A stretch of 64,000 bases of DNA from contig CM064713.1 in assembly GCA_032717465.1 (NCBI GenBank), positions 13,186,872 to 13,250,871 of the forward strand, given 5' to 3'. The position numbers were made by a program, and so were the translations under genes. The notes below the pieces were generated by a model. It ran no database searches. It was not told where the DNA came from and saw nothing but the letters and a program-made list of their open reading frames with translations. This DNA is from Coenobita brevimanus (Eukaryota; Arthropoda; Malacostraca; Decapoda; Coenobitidae). Shown piece after piece: positions 23,301 through 34,404 of this stretch (position 1 is its first letter; the number at the start of each line of letters is the position of its first letter).

Positions 23301-24142
23301 CCACGACGGCAGCAATCTTTGTCCCTTGCCTTTCTCTGTGTAAAACTTGGAAACTAGACGGGCTTCATCCTATCCTTGCTGCCGAGCTTTATGCCATCCT
23401 GGGCGCCTTGGAGTTTATCAGAGAGACATTTCCACCCCAGGTAGTTGTCATTTTTTCCGATTCCCAGTCTTCCCTAGCCCTTTTGTGCTCCAGGCGTCCA
23501 TCCTCTCATCGCAAACTAGTCTTCAACTGTCACTCTGTTCTTCTCTTTCTCCATGAACAAGGTTATATTGTACATTTTCAGTGGGTCCCATCCCACACAG
23601 GCATCCATGGAAACACCGTAGTTGATGCTGCAGCCACACTGGCACATGACATAACAGATATTCAATCCTATCCTCTTGACTTTTCCTCCTTCTCATCACA
23701 CACCTTTAGCACCCTCTTCAACTTATGGAATTCTGCTATCCCTGACCTACTCCGCAACACCACACTCTCGGCATACCGTTCCTCCTCTGCCCCACAACCT
23801 TGGGTTCGCTCCCCCAGCCGCGACCTGGACACCGCATTGGTTCGACTACGGCTTGGTCACACTGCACTCAATGCACACCTGCACAGGATAGGCCTCTCCC
23901 CTACTCCTTCGTGCCCATGGTGTGGTGACACAGAAGAGACCATCCTCCACTTCGTCTTTCGGTGCCCGATATTCTTCTCTGCTAGAACCTTTTTCCGTTC
24001 AGCCTTGATCGCCTGTGGTGTGTATGACTTCACGCTCCCCATTCTGCTAGCTGGTGTCGGGCTACCAGAGGACCTCAAGACCAAGGTGCTACGCAGCATG
24101 AAACAGTTCCTCCGCATCACAGGTCAAATTCGACGCCTTTAA
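20360..24142 (+). pseudogene. I-like LINE ORF2: APE endonuclease, reverse transcriptase, RNase H; two premature stops
   Basis: One frame of about 1260 codons starts 24 bp after ORF1 and is interrupted only by TAG at 21065-21067 and TGA at 22910-22912. Order: endonuclease (VWNAHSIL, SETW, FGDFNARHSLW, SDHLPL), reverse transcriptase (GPDNILYEFLTHL; CGFRPGRGTLD; RRGVPQGSVLSPFLFN; catalytic YADD at 22358-22369), RNase H (FTDGSH near 23268, FSDSQSSLALL, WVPSHTGIHGN) and a C-terminal CPWCGDTEETILHFVFRC zinc-knuckle motif. In the catalytic aspartate region the RT palm has FIDLAGTFDSA, with G where a K or E is usual. Both stops are explicable by single transitions. Confidence 0.92.
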
Positions 24143-24699
24143 TCCCTGTTAGTGACATGAGTCTCCACTGCTTTTTCCAGATCTCAACCGATCACTAGTT
24201 CATGGTCATCCCTGCAAGGCCCCACTTCTTGGTGTACCACCTCCACCTGTGGAGGATGTATAAACTACACTGCTTCACTACCCTCAACCTAAGAAGAAGA
24301 AGAAGTGGTCACTCTTGTGTGCGATTCGGGGAGTAGAGCAAAAGATACAATGGAAGCCAATACAACCCAGCAGAGAAGGCAAGAAAAGGAGAAACATTAC
24401 CGAAAACAAAATTGGACACCGGACAGCATACTGCTGTTAGCACGACTACTCTTGGATAATGTAAAAAGCCTAAAAGGGAGCTTCGTTTCAGCGGGGAGTA
24501 CACACATCGTGCCTGGCAGGATGCTTGGAAAAGCATATGTGACAATCTTAATTCCGTATACCCAGGCACAGACAGAAGCATAAAGGAGTGCCAGAAAAGG
24601 TGGCAGACTGTGCAGGCTGAGGCAAGAGCCCGAATTGCAATGTACAGTGAAGGACTGGTTGCAACAGGTAAGGATCAGCCTCCATTGCTTACCTTTAGT

Positions 24700-25616
24700 G
24701 ACTGCTTACCTTTAGTGATAGTTAAGAGGCATAGGAGTCAGTGCTCATAAAAGGTGCCTCTTCTCTGTTTTACAGTCTCAGCATACTTGTCATACGAATT
24801 TTTAAAAGCATTCACACTCTGGCTCGTGACTACTTCATCCGGGAGACTATTCCAATGGTTCCCTACTCTTGCATTAAAAAATTTTGTCCTCCGTGTGGTT
24901 CAGTGCCTGAGTTTGACTAGCTTCAGGCTGTGTCCTCTGGTGTTTGGTTGGTTGTCTCTTAATGCAAGTTGAAGAAAATTTCCACCTTTAACTGCATCAA
25001 TACCGTGGAGTACCTTGTATGTCTGAATCATGTCACCACGTATCCTCCTTTCCTCCAGTGTGGTGAGGCCAAGACGGGCCAGCCTTTCCCCGTAGGACAG
25101 TTCGGATAGTTCTGGGACTAGTTTAGTGGCTCTCCGTTGTACTTGTTCGAGCTTGTTAATGTCTCGACGGGTGTGTGGTGACCATGCTTGGACACTGTAT
25201 TCCATCCGGGGCCTGATCAAAGATTTGTACAACGGGAGAAATATCTCTGCATCCAGGAATGTGTAAGTTTTTCTTAAGAGTCCCACCATGGAGTTTGCAT
25301 TGGCTGCTGCCTTGGCAACTTGTACTGTTGGCTTCAGGTTGGGGGTAACGTATACACCTAGGTCCTTCTCCTCTGTGGTGGTTAGTGGAGCGTCACCCAT
25401 ATGGTACTGGTACTCTGGATTTCCTCTCCCAAGATGCATGACCTTGCACTTCTCCTCACTGAAATTTAGAAGCCATTTTCTGCTCCACTCCTGTAGTCTG
25501 GTGATGTCCTCCTGAAGAATCTCTCCATCTGATGGGTTTCTGATTCTTCTGTAGAGCTTGGCATCGTCTGCGAAGAGCTTATTGCTTGACCGTACCGAGT
25601 CCATAAGTTCCTTTTT
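24700..25616 (-). mobile_element. CR1-like LINE, 5'-truncated
   Basis: The minus-strand frame 25604-24900 gives the last part of a CR1 reverse transcriptase: KLFADDAKLYRRI (catalytic FADD) at the very start, then LYKSLIRPRMEYSVQAWSPH and RRIRGDMIQTYKVLHG. After 24900 the C-terminal arm continues in another frame (ARVGNHWNSLPDEVV), so there is one frameshift. The 3' end near 24700 has two CTAAAGGTAAGCA-type units, probably the simple-repeat tail. It lies in the putative intron of the Harbinger Myb-like gene, 30 bp beyond its splice donor. Confidence 0.88.
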
Positions 25617-26141
25617 CCTTTTTTTTTTTTAAATTCTTGTCCACTTCTTAAAGTACTGCATACAGTGAAAGCATCCCTATTAGTTTCACAAATTTAATCA
25701 TACTAGCTGAGTATTGTTGTGGCTTTATTCATCCATTGAATTGTTACAGTTAGACCATGTACAAACATTCTTGGTAAGGTAAAGGTTTAAGCAGTAGAAG
25801 CAACAGAAAAAGGTTATATATAGCCCTGATCAGAAAAACAAAACAAAACAAGCTGGAGGAATATGAATTTCATTGGTAAGGTCCTTCTACTCCTTCCAAG
25901 AAAGCATACCTTTACCAACATTCTTGTTGATATGGCTTGTTACCACAGTTCAATAAAATTTAACTAATACAAGGAAGTGCTTCAAAAAAATAAATAACAA
26001 ATTGCAGTTAGACAAACAGAACTCCTTGTACTTGAGGTATTACTAAGTTCCGATGGAAGTTTCGTGGGAAAAAAGGTGTGCAGTTGAGATAGTGTAATAC
26101 CAGTTGACCTTACTCAAAGTGCAAGTAGGGCCAACCATGTA
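25617..26141. other. No gene recognised
   Basis: AT-rich, unique-looking sequence between the CR1-like fragment and the Tigger-like element. No domain and no repeat assignment. Confidence 0.5.
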
Positions 26142-26964
26142 CACTTAACCCTCGGCTATCATGGGTTCCGCTATAGCATATCTTGCTATCACGCCTATAT
26201 AAAAAACTACCCAAATACCTTTATCATGCACTAAATGCCTGCTATCGCGCACCGCAAATGTTCGAAAATTTAAAAAAGGCCAGGCTCCAGTGCTAAGCCC
26301 AGCCAACAAAAGCTTCACTCCGTGATTGGTCGTGTGACGTCAGCGCCAGCCAAGCGCTGATTGGCCGCCCGACCGAGTCTCTTGCCTGCCAAACCATTCA
26401 AGTGCGCGCCCTCAGACCGTGAACAGTGATAGCAAGAACAATAACCTTTTTTATGATATGACCATGGCCAACGTACCCCTTCCTCATCCCCCTACCATCA
26501 CCCAACATAATGCTGCGGCACCTGGCAGGGAAATAAAGAAGAGGAAGAACCTAAGTTATGCAGATAAACTGGAAATGTGAAACTTATAGAGAATGGCGAG
26601 ACCAAGCGAAGTGTAGGGAAGAAACATAACATCAATGAATCAACTGTGAGGGGTATTTATAAGAATCATGATCTATCTATCTATTGCCAGATGCCATAAT
26701 CCCATAAGGGGTGGCCATTTGACTCTGAGTTATTTGTTTTACAGAGAGGGGCACTAACCCTCCACCAACCCACTTGTTAAAACATGCTCATTTTTAGACT
26801 ATTATATATAAATATGTGGTACAAAAAAGTATCTTAGGGGTAAATATTGAGGTCATGGCACCAGTTAGAATTATTACCATAAGTTCTTCAATTCGGCTAT
26901 CACGGTTTCGGCTATAGCGCAGCCATAGCGGGACCAATTGGGAGTGATAGCCGAGGGTTGAGTG
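26142..26964 (+). mobile_element. Tigger/pogo-like element with remnant HTH
   Basis: TIRs CACTTAACCCTCGGCTATCA (26142) and its near complement ending at 26964 are flanked by TA on both sides, as in Tc1/mariner-pogo transposition. Further paired words (CGCTATAG) extend inward. Near 26465-26665 the plus strand encodes a CENP-B-type helix-turn-helix (KKRKNLSYADKLEM, then HNINESTVRGIYKN) with frameshifts. No DDE domain remains, so it is an internal-deletion derivative. A short RTE-related retroposon sits inside at 26668-26790. Confidence 0.85.
26668..26790 (-). mobile_element. Short non-autonomous RTE-derived retroposon
   Basis: On the minus strand it joins an RTE-type 5' leader (GGGTTGGTGGAGGGTTAGTG) directly to the RTE 3' terminus (GGCCACCCCTTATGGGATTA, then TCTGGCAATAGATAGATAG). 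All coding sequence is missing. The same fusion occurs at 54424-54542 and 57997-58117. It is inserted in the Tigger-like element. Confidence 0.8.
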
Positions 26965-27168
26965 TAACTTATTATTTTCAGATTATTTTCTGGTTTATTG
27001 AATACTAGCTGTCCTCCCAAATAATTCTTCAGCTACAAGTAATGGACAAATTAATCATTGGCAATTTGCCCCCTATTGCAGGTTGTGGTCCTGCACTGCC
27101 TCCCCTCAATGACCTCGATGAGATCATCGCAAAAATACTTGGTTTTAACAATGTCACCCTACCAAGGT
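26965..27168 (+). other. Possible exon-like stretch before RTE copy R6
   Basis: Between about 27042 and 27165 the plus strand reads LIIGNLPPIAGCGPALPPLN and continues with a few more non-repetitive codons up to the RTE junction. A TATTGCAG acceptor-like site lies at 27075-27082. It does not belong to the RTE ORF. It may be a host or transposon exon fragment interrupted by the LINE, but I do not recognise the family. Confidence 0.25.
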
Positions 27169-28046
27169 AGGGTAGTGGATGTTGGAGTGGCCCTGGTGAG
27201 AGAGGATAGTGTTTGGAAACTCCCTGTACTGTTGTTTGCAGATGATACTGTGTTGTTGAGTAAAGACGAAGGGGAGCTGCAAGACTTGGTGGATGAGTTT
27301 GGGAGAGTGTGTAAGAAATGGAATCTAAAGGTGAATGTAGAGAAGAGTAAAGTGATGGTCTTTGAGAGAGGTGAAGTCAGTGAATGTACGGCGAGGTTGG
27401 ATGGTGAGGAATTGGAAAATGTGAGTACGTTTAAGTACTTGGGTAGTGTGATGAGTAAGGATGGAGGTTTGGAGGGTGAAGTGCTTGAAAGGGTACAGCA
27501 GGGAAGAAAGGTTGCTGGTTCTTTGAAAACAGCGATAACAAACAGGGAAGTGAGCATGGAAGTGAAAAAGTTACTACATGACAGTATTGTGATACCAACT
27601 CTAATGTACGGAAGTGAAGCTTGGATATTGTTGGAAGGACACAAGTCAAGAGTGAGAACAGTGGAAATGAGTTATTTAAGATGAGCCTGTGGAGTCACAT
27701 GGAGAGACAGGCTGACGAATGAGGATATAAAGAAGCATTGTGGTGTTGATGTGGATGTGATAGGAAGCGTTATGAAGAACACACTGAGGTGGTTTGGCCA
27801 TGTGGAGAGGATGGAGGGTGAAAGACTGACGAAGAGAGTGTATGTGAGTGAGGTGGAGGGGGGAAGAGGGAGGGGGAGGCCGAGGATGAGATGGAGGGAT
27901 GGGGTGGAGAGGTATATGAGAGAGGAGGGTGTGAGTTGGGAGCAGGGCAGTGAAATGGCGGGGGACAGGGCGACTTGGAGGCGATTTGTTTGTGGCCACC
28001 CCAAACGGGATTGAGGCGTCTGGCAATAGATAGATAGGTAGACCGT
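27169..28046 (+). mobile_element. RTE-like LINE, 5'-truncated copy R6
   Basis: Starts within the reverse transcriptase just before the catalytic FADDTVLLSKDE (27236 onward) and runs to the 3' end with (GATA)n at about 28028-28042. Frame 27058-27684 ends at a TGA, then 27751-28014 continues the same C-terminal domain (LRWFGHVERM; GRGRGRPRMRWRDGVERYM). It is very similar to R1, R8 and R9. The TSD could not be fixed. Confidence 0.93.
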
Positions 28047-28118
28047 GAAGGGGACTTGAGATCAGTTGGATATTAACGAGGTCCATGCTCCAGTGACCCT
28101 GCCAGACAAAGGACTTGG

Positions 28119-28535
28119 TATTGTGATACCAACTCTAATGTATGGAAGTGAAACTTGGAGTTGGAGGGACAGAAGTCAAGAGTGAGAGCAGTGGAAATGA
28201 GTTATTGGAGAGGAGCCTGTGGAGTCACATGGAGAGACAGACTGACAAGTGAGGATGTGAAGGAGTGTTGTGGTGTGGATGTGGATGTGATAGGAAGTGT
28301 TAGGAGAAACACAATGAGGTGGTTTGGCTATGTGGAGAGGATGTAGAGTGAGTGACTGGTGAGGAGAGTGTGTGTGAGTGAGGTCGGGAGGGGGAGGCCA
28401 AGGATGAGATGGAGGGATGGAATGGAGAGGTATATGAGAGAGGGGGGGGTGTGAGCTGGGAACAGGGCAGGGGGACAGGGCGACATGGAGGCGATTTGTT
28501 TGTGGCCACCTCTTACGGGATTAAGGCGTCTGGCA
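28119..28535 (+). mobile_element. RTE-like LINE, short diverged C-terminal copy R7
   Basis: Encodes only the last about 130 codons (frame 28155-28346: SRVRAVEMSYWRGACGVTWR; RWFGYVERM) and ends in GGCGTCTGGCAATATAAATA. It is more diverged than R6, which lies just upstream in the same orientation. A tandem or independent insertion are both possible. Confidence 0.88.
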
Positions 28536-28678
28536 ATATAAATATATATTTTTTTATGTCCACAGTATTTTATTTCCCACTCATACCATTCAGTTAACGC
28601 CTGTTTAGTTATATGTTTTAGATTCCTGTATTATAACCCTTGATCATTCATATCCTCTTCCATAATTCATTACTCATA

Positions 28679-28757
28679 TTTGTAAAACAAATAACTCAGA
28701 GTCAAATGGCCACCCTGTATGGGATTATGGCATCTGGCAATAGATAGACAGAGATAT
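28679..28757 (+). mobile_element. Short RTE-derived retroposon, 5'-truncated
   Basis: Has TGTAAAACAAATAACTCAGA joined to GGCCACCCTGTATGGGATTA and TCTGGCAATAGATAGACAG. This is the second half of the leader-plus-terminus fusion seen at 26668-26790. Confidence 0.75.
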
Positions 28758-28916
28758 TTGAGCACCATCATTTAATGTTTCCTTCTGGCGTGTGCTTTAT
28801 GAAATATCTATTCATTCTCCATCTTTCTTATGTCCATTTTAATACCCTTAGATTAACATAGTAACTCATACGAAAATGCAGGAAGTACAGTAGGTGGAAA
28901 TATACCAAAAGTTGTA

Positions 28917-31900
28917 CCCCCCCTGGGGGTAGTTTTTTTTTTTCAAGAATACTCCCCCAGTACCCCTGCTTGTCGTAAAAGGCGACTAAAAGGGTTGGCG
29001 GAGGGTTAGTACCCTTCCCCGGAAAACAACTAACTAAAAAAACAAACAAGAAGCCTCAGACAAGGACTGACCTAACGATGACGACCCAGGACCGGACAAA
29101 GGAGTTGGTAATGGCTACATGGAATGTAAGAGGAGTGAATGATGAGGTGAAAGAGAGAAAGATTGTCCAGGTGCTTGAGGGTGCGAAAGTGGATGTATGT
29201 GGAATAACTGAAACAAAATGCAGAGGAGAAAGTGTGAGAGAATGGGAGTATGGATGGGGTATATGTGCAGGAGTAGGTGAGAATGAGAGGGCAAAGGAAG
29301 GAGTATGTATAGTTGTGAGTAAAAGGCAGGAGAAGAGCATAAGAGAGTATGGATCAGTTGGGTCAAGGATTGTGTGGGTAAGATTGAAAGTTGGACTACA
29401 AATGTGGGCGATTGTCTGTGTATGTGCCAACGCAAGATCGTGCTAGCAGAGTGAGAGAAGAGTTCTGGACAAATGTGGAAGTGTGCATGGAAAAGTTTGG
29501 AAGGAATGAGAGAGTGTTTTTGATCGATGATATGAATGGTAAAGTAGGGAATGTGGAGGTGGATGGAATAGTTGGTGAGTGGGGTGTGCCTGCTGAGATA
29601 GACGAGAATGGCAGTGCATTAGTGGACATTTTTGCTGGGAGGGGGGTGGTGATAGCCAATACCCTCTTCAGGCATAAAATGATCCACAGGTATACATGGC
29701 GAGTGATGAGAAGGGTGGGTGATGAACTGAATGAAAGGAAGGCAATGATTGATTATGTGTGTGTGGATGAAAGGATGCGAAGATGTGTAATGGATGCAAG
29801 AGCTTATAGAGGTTGTGGGAGTGGACTTTCTGACCACTACTTGGTGGTGGCCAGAATTAGGATCCAAGTAAGATGGAGGAATAGAAGAAGGGAAAAACAA
29901 GAGGAAGGAGTAGTTGCAAGGAGAGTGGAAAGGTTACAAGAGGATGAGAAAAAGGCAGAGTATAAGAGAGAAGTGGAGGAACGATTGGGCAAATACGAAT
30001 TGGAGCAGATGGGGGACGTGGAAGGTGTGTGCAGGATATTAACAGAAGAAATACGTGCAGCATGTGATGTGGTGTGTGGGAGGAAGACAAGACAGAGGGG
30101 GGTGCAAGGAACAGCGTGGTGGACTGAAGAGGTGAAACAGGCTGTGGCACAAAAGAAGAAATCATACAATGAATGGATGAAAAATAGGGGCGTGGAAGAA
30201 GCTGAGAGGCGGAAGAGAGAGTTATATGTAGAAAGAAAGAGAGAGGTGAAAAGATTAGTAAGAGAGAGTAAGAAGAGAGTGGATGAGGAATTTGGAAGGA
30301 ATTTGAGTGTAAAGTGGAGGGACTGTAAGAAAATGTTCTGGAAACAGGTGAAGAGAATAAGACAGGGTGGAAGTGAGGTTAGCAGGGGAGTGAAAGATAA
30401 AAATGGTAGATTACTAGTGGAGAAGGGAGAAAAAGTGAGCAGATGGAGAGAACACTTTAAGGAATTGTTGAACATAGAGGATGGAAGTAATGCGAGTATA
30501 AGTGGCTGGGGAATGGCTGGGAGAAGGAGGGAGGTGAGAAGACAGGAAGAAATCAGTAGGATAGTTGTGGAAGCAATGAAGAAAGTTAAATTGGGGAAAG
30601 CCCCAGAAATTGATGGAGTGTGTGAAGCATGGGAGAGAGATAGTAGTAGAATGGATGTGGAAGATGTGCAGATTGGCCTGGGAGGAAGGTAGAGTCCCGG
30701 AGGATTGGAAGTCAGGTATAATTATTCCCTTGTACAAAGGAAAAGGGGAAAAAGAAGTGTGTGGTAATCAAAGGGGCATTTGTCTTCTTAGTATAATAGG
30801 AAAAGTGTATGGTGGGATACGTATTGACAGAGTTGGAGAAGAACAGGGAGGCTTTAGGAAGGGAAAATGTTGTGTAGATCAGTTATTCATTCTTAGAGCT
30901 TTAGTGGAAAAGTTTCTAGAGAAGGGAAAGAAGTTGTATGCAGCTTTCATGGATTTGGAGAAAGCATATGACAGGGTGGATAAACAAGGATTGTGGAAAG
31001 TATTAAGAATATATGGAGTAGATGGGAAGTTGTTGAATGCTGTGAAGTGTATGTATGATGGTGCTACGGCTGCAGTGCGTGTGGATTGTGAACTATGTGA
31101 ATTTTTCTCTTTGAAGGTTGGGTTGAAACAAGGATGTGTCATGTCTCCATGGTTGTTCAATCTGTACATGGATGGGGTAATAAAAGAGGTACAAGGTAGG
31201 GTAGTGGATGTTGGAGTGGCCCTGGTGAGAGAGGATAGTGTTTGGAAACTCCCTGTACTGTTGTTTGCAGATGATACTGTTTTTGAGTGAAGACGAAAGG
31301 GAGGCAAGGTTTGGTGGATGAGTTTGGGAGAGTGTGTAAGAAATGGAATCTAAAGGTGAATGTAGGGAAGAATAAAGTGATGGTTTTGAGAGAGGTGAAG
31401 TCAGTGAATGTACAGCGAGGTTGGATGGTGAGGAATTGGAAAATGTGTGTACATTTAAGTACATGGGTAGTGTGATGAGTAAGGATGGAGGTTTGGAGGG
31501 TGAAGTGCTTGAAAGGGTACAGCAGGGAAGAAAGGTTGCTGGTACTTTGAAAGCAGTGATAAGAAACAGGGAAGTGAGCATGGAAGTGAAAAAGTTGCTA
31601 CATGACAGCATTGTGATACCAACTCTAACGTATGGAAGTGAAGCTTGGACGTTGTTGGAAGGACACAAGTGAAGAGTGAGAGCAGTGGAAATGAGTTATT
31701 TAAGAGGAGCCTGTGGAGTCACATGGAGAGACAGGCTGATGAATGAGGATATAAAGGAGCGTTGTGGTGTGGATGTGGATGTGATAGGAAGCGTTATGAG
31801 GAACACAGTGAGGTGGTTTGGCCATGTGGAGAGGATGGAGGGTGAGAGACTGATGAAGAGAGTGTATGTGAGTGAGGTGGAGGGTGGAAGAGGGAGGGGG

Positions 31901-32055
31901 AGGCCGAGGATGAGATGGAGGGATGGGGTGGAGAGGTATATGACAGAGGGGGGTGTGAGTTGGGAGCAGGGCAGTGAAATGGCGGGGGACAGGGTGACGT
32001 GGAGGCGATTTGTTTGTGGCCACCCGAAATGGGATTGAGGCGTCTGGCAATAGAA
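28917..32055 (+). mobile_element. RTE-like LINE, full-length copy R8
   Basis: Begins with the CCCCCTGGGGGTAG leader that mirrors the 5' end of R9 (46601-46616), then GGCGACTAAAAGGGTTGGCG, and reaches GGCGTCTGGCAATAGAATAG at 32055. Frames are 29078-29446 (endonuclease start; MATWNVRGVNDEVKERK), 29391-30692 (GDMNGKV-type endonuclease, SDHYLVV, linker), 30610-31290 (reverse transcriptase to FADD), then 31421-31672 and 31676-32038 (C-terminal domain). Frameshifts lie near 29430, 30630 and 31280, and there is a TGA at about 31670. Length 3.14 kb. Confidence 0.93.
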
Positions 32056-32117
32056 TAGAAAGAAAAAATTACGTGAAAATAGTGGCTCATTATTTTTTAT
32101 CTTGTCAACGACAACAG

Positions 32118-32363
32118 GCTGGGGCAGCACCATGGTAGCAAGCTGGCAGGTGCTGTGGAAACTGCTCCACCAACCGATGCAAGTCTGCCAGCGTCTGAGG
32201 CCACCGCAGAGACCTGCCAGACTGTACTGCCGGTCGATGAAGCCGAGGCCCGACACTTAAGAAGAAGCGAAAGCTTGAATTAACCCTACTAGAACAACAG
32301 ATACAAGCCTCTAAGAAGAAACAGGAGGCCAGTCAAGCTAAACTTGATTACTACAGTTATTAA
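32118..32363 (+). pseudogene. Harbinger Myb-like gene, probable last exon
   Basis: An acceptor-like ACAACAG precedes 32118. The stretch reads KLAGAVETAPPTDASLPASE in one frame, then after a frameshift near 32260 KKRKLELTLLEQQIQASKKK and LDYYSY to a TAA at 32361-32363. A basic, Leu/Gln-rich coiled C-terminus of this kind is usual for Myb/SANT-like partners of Harbinger transposases. It is on the same strand as exon 1 (ending 24667). The gap is filled by a CR1, a Tigger and several RTE insertions. Confidence 0.55.
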
Positions 32364-32365
32364 TT

Positions 32366-32640
32366 GCCATTCATCCATCCATCCATCATCCAATCCTACA
32401 TTGCCCCATGAGCCCAGGGCTGGGCAGTTGGTCCCGACATTTAAGATGAGGGTGACCAGCCTCACTCATCCCTTAGTGGCATTACAGGTGCAAATAAACC
32501 CCAACCACCCCTTGGATATAAACCTTCACCGGCTGAATCCGATTGGAGTGCAATAATTACCTACTAAACCACCAGGTGCCAAAATTTAGTTATATGGTTA
32601 CCACCCAGCATAGTAAATATTGCTTCTCCTTAAAAGAAAT
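32366..32640 (-). mobile_element. SINE-like retroposon, copy D (near full length)
   Basis: The tail (ATCC/GGAT)n is at 32372-32395. Then, reading the minus strand in reverse, come GGGGCAATGTAGGATTGGAT, GACATTTAAGATGAG-type words, CCCCAACCACCCCTTGGATA, the AATCCGATTGGAGTGC middle and the head GGTTATATGG-TACCACCCAGCATAG. All modules are present in the order of copy F. It starts 3 bp after the stop of the Harbinger exon. Confidence 0.85.
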
Positions 32641-33431
32641 AAAGAATAAAAATATTTTTATGACCTTTCAGATCTTAACAATAAATACTGTACCCTACAA
32701 CAACTGGTTCCCATCATGGAGATTAGCTAATGGATTTGGGGGAAAGTACACAGAAAGGGATATAGTTCAATCTCATTTTTATGTACTAGTACACTGTATG
32801 AAGGGTGTAGCAGCCTCTCATCACTCATGGAACAAGAGTAACATTTTTGTACTTCATATCACAAGGCAAAGAGAAATAGTATGACACTAAAGTACCAATA
32901 CAACCAAAGCTGTAAAATCTTGGATTCACAAATTGTAACATTAGATAAGTGGGAGTAGTTACAATTTATAATAGGTATTATGAAATGACATGGCAAGTGT
33001 TCCATACAAAATACAAATGAATACTGTTGTCAGTATAAAAAAAAAAAAAAAAAATACTGCTGGGATGGATTTGATTTGTATGCAACACATCAATCGGGGT
33101 AAATAAAAGCACAGGACAAGTTGGGGTAAAAAGTAACACAGCCCTGCCAATCTTGAACTGTTGTCTAATTTTTCTAGTTTTTGATGTGCTGATAGGCCTA
33201 CCTATACTCCATATTATGTGTATGCAGATTTGCCCAACAATGATTATGATCAAATGAAGATTTTTTTTTTTTTTCTGCTTATTTAACTTTTTTGGCATTT
33301 TTTAAGTAAAGTAATGCCATTTCAGGTGCTTTGAATGCACTGCATTCATTCTGCTGTCAGGAGATCAGTGACAGCTGCCCTTAAGAGCCAGACCAAGAGA
33401 CAGGACTTGCCTGCTTTTGTAACTCCAGTAT

Positions 33432-33467
<36 letters not shown>

Positions 33468-33764
33468 CAGGTACAGACCCCCCCCCCAAGGGGTAATGAA
33501 AAACCTCTGTTTTTTATTGCATCTAATAAACAACAAAGCAAAAAAATACAACAAAACAGCAGTGTGAGGTCCAACAAAGCTTCACAATGAAGATAAACTT
33601 AATGGAAAGCAATACAGTTATTTTTTTGAAGAAGCAAAAGTTCATGAATGTTTCAAAAATGTAGTTTAGTTTGGATTTGCTTCTCCTAAAAAGGCAAAAC
33701 ACTAGGAGAATGTGAAGTTTGCATGGTTCAGTCCAAACAAGTAAGATACCAGTATATATAAAGG
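32641..33764. other. No gene; AT-rich with T homopolymers
   Basis: Long T or A runs lie at about 33037-33053, 33261-33275 and 33435-33464, and a C run at 33478. Nothing coding is recognisable. Short Phe-rich frames come from the homopolymers. Confidence 0.6.
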
Positions 33765-34000
33765 AGAAGAAGGCACTCAGAGAGCACATACCTCTGTCAG
33801 TGCAATTGCAGGATCCTGATCTGGATCTGGATCTGCCCCCAAATTTAATCATATCTTTTTTGGCCCATGGCCCACTCTTCCACAAAATTTTATTGAAATT
33901 CATACGAGAACTTTTGGAGACATTGTGTGGACAAACAAAAAAGAAACACAAATACAGGTGAATACATAACCTTCAACTTCGTTGGCAGAGGTAAAGCCTT
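33765..34000 (+). repeat. Dispersed repeat with CTTCGTTGGCAGAGGTAA end
   Basis: Contains GGATCTGGATCTGGATCTG, TTTTTTGGCCCATGGCCCA, TTCCACAAAATTTTATTGAA, GTGGACAAACAAAAAAG and finally TTCGTTGGCAGAGGTAAAG. I recall this order of words as a 3' portion of a retroposon that is very common in marine invertebrates, but the family name is not certain. No coding capacity is seen. Confidence 0.5.
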
Positions 34001-34215
34001 GGTTGATAACTGAAATCATGTATCTATAGTCACAATGTATGTAGTATTTTTTTTTTTTTTTTTTTAAGTTATAGGTTATGTATAAATGTGCTGTACACAA
34101 ACAAGGAAAATTCATGAGTTTTTGAAAGCTGTATTTCCATTAGTTTCAGAATTTATATATATATATATATTTTTTTTTTTACCCCGAGAGCAGTTATCAT
34201 TTTCCCCATTCACTG

Positions 34216-34256
<41 letters not shown>

Positions 34257-34404
34257 ACATATTCTTTGAAATCTAAACTCTGACTGGCTGGAGAACTTTC
34301 ATTCATATGTCATGTTTTAGGTTGTTATGTACCCATTGCCATGTGGTATCCAGTCTGCCCATTTGCTCTGATACAGGATCGGTGAAGTAGAGTTAAATTG
34401 TTTT
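34001..34404. repeat. Homopolymer-rich spacer
   Basis: T run at about 34049-34066, (TA)n plus T run at 34157-34180 and a 34-base A run at 34220-34253. No gene seen. Confidence 0.8.

Larger units (their letters stand above)
18561..24304 (+). mobile_element. I-like LINE, full-length and nearly intact
   Basis: A 5.74-kb element with a 120-bp 5' UTR, two ORFs in the order gag-like / endonuclease-RT-RNase H, a 160-bp 3' UTR and an (AAG)n tail. It is bounded by a perfect 13-bp target duplication GTGGTCACTCTTG (18548-18560 and 24305-24317). RNase H plus an ORF1 with CCHC knuckles places it in the I superfamily, though the exact clade is unsure. Only three premature stops separate it from full coding capacity, which suggests a young insertion. 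Confidence 0.93.
18539..24667 (+). pseudogene. Harbinger Myb/SANT-like gene, exon 1, split by a LINE
   Basis: An ATG at 18539 opens a frame that is cut after seven codons by the I-like LINE and resumes at 24318, beyond the duplicated GTGGTCACTCTTG. The continuation encodes a trihelix/Myb-SANT domain: NWTPDSILLLARLLLDN, then (after a 2-base frameshift near 24503) a W-x-x-I helix and IKECQKRWQTVQAEARARI. A GTAAGG splice donor follows at 24668. Harbinger/PIF elements encode such a Myb-like partner of their transposase. A matching second exon lies at 32118-32363 and a Harbinger transposase end at 34405-34752. AGGCCCGTACTTATAAAA at about 18222 could be the element's left end. Confidence 0.7.

Noticed and set aside
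24318..24667. Host Myb/SANT transcription factor gene
   Set aside because: Frameshifted, interrupted by a LINE and accompanied by Harbinger transposase remnants, so a transposon origin is more likely.
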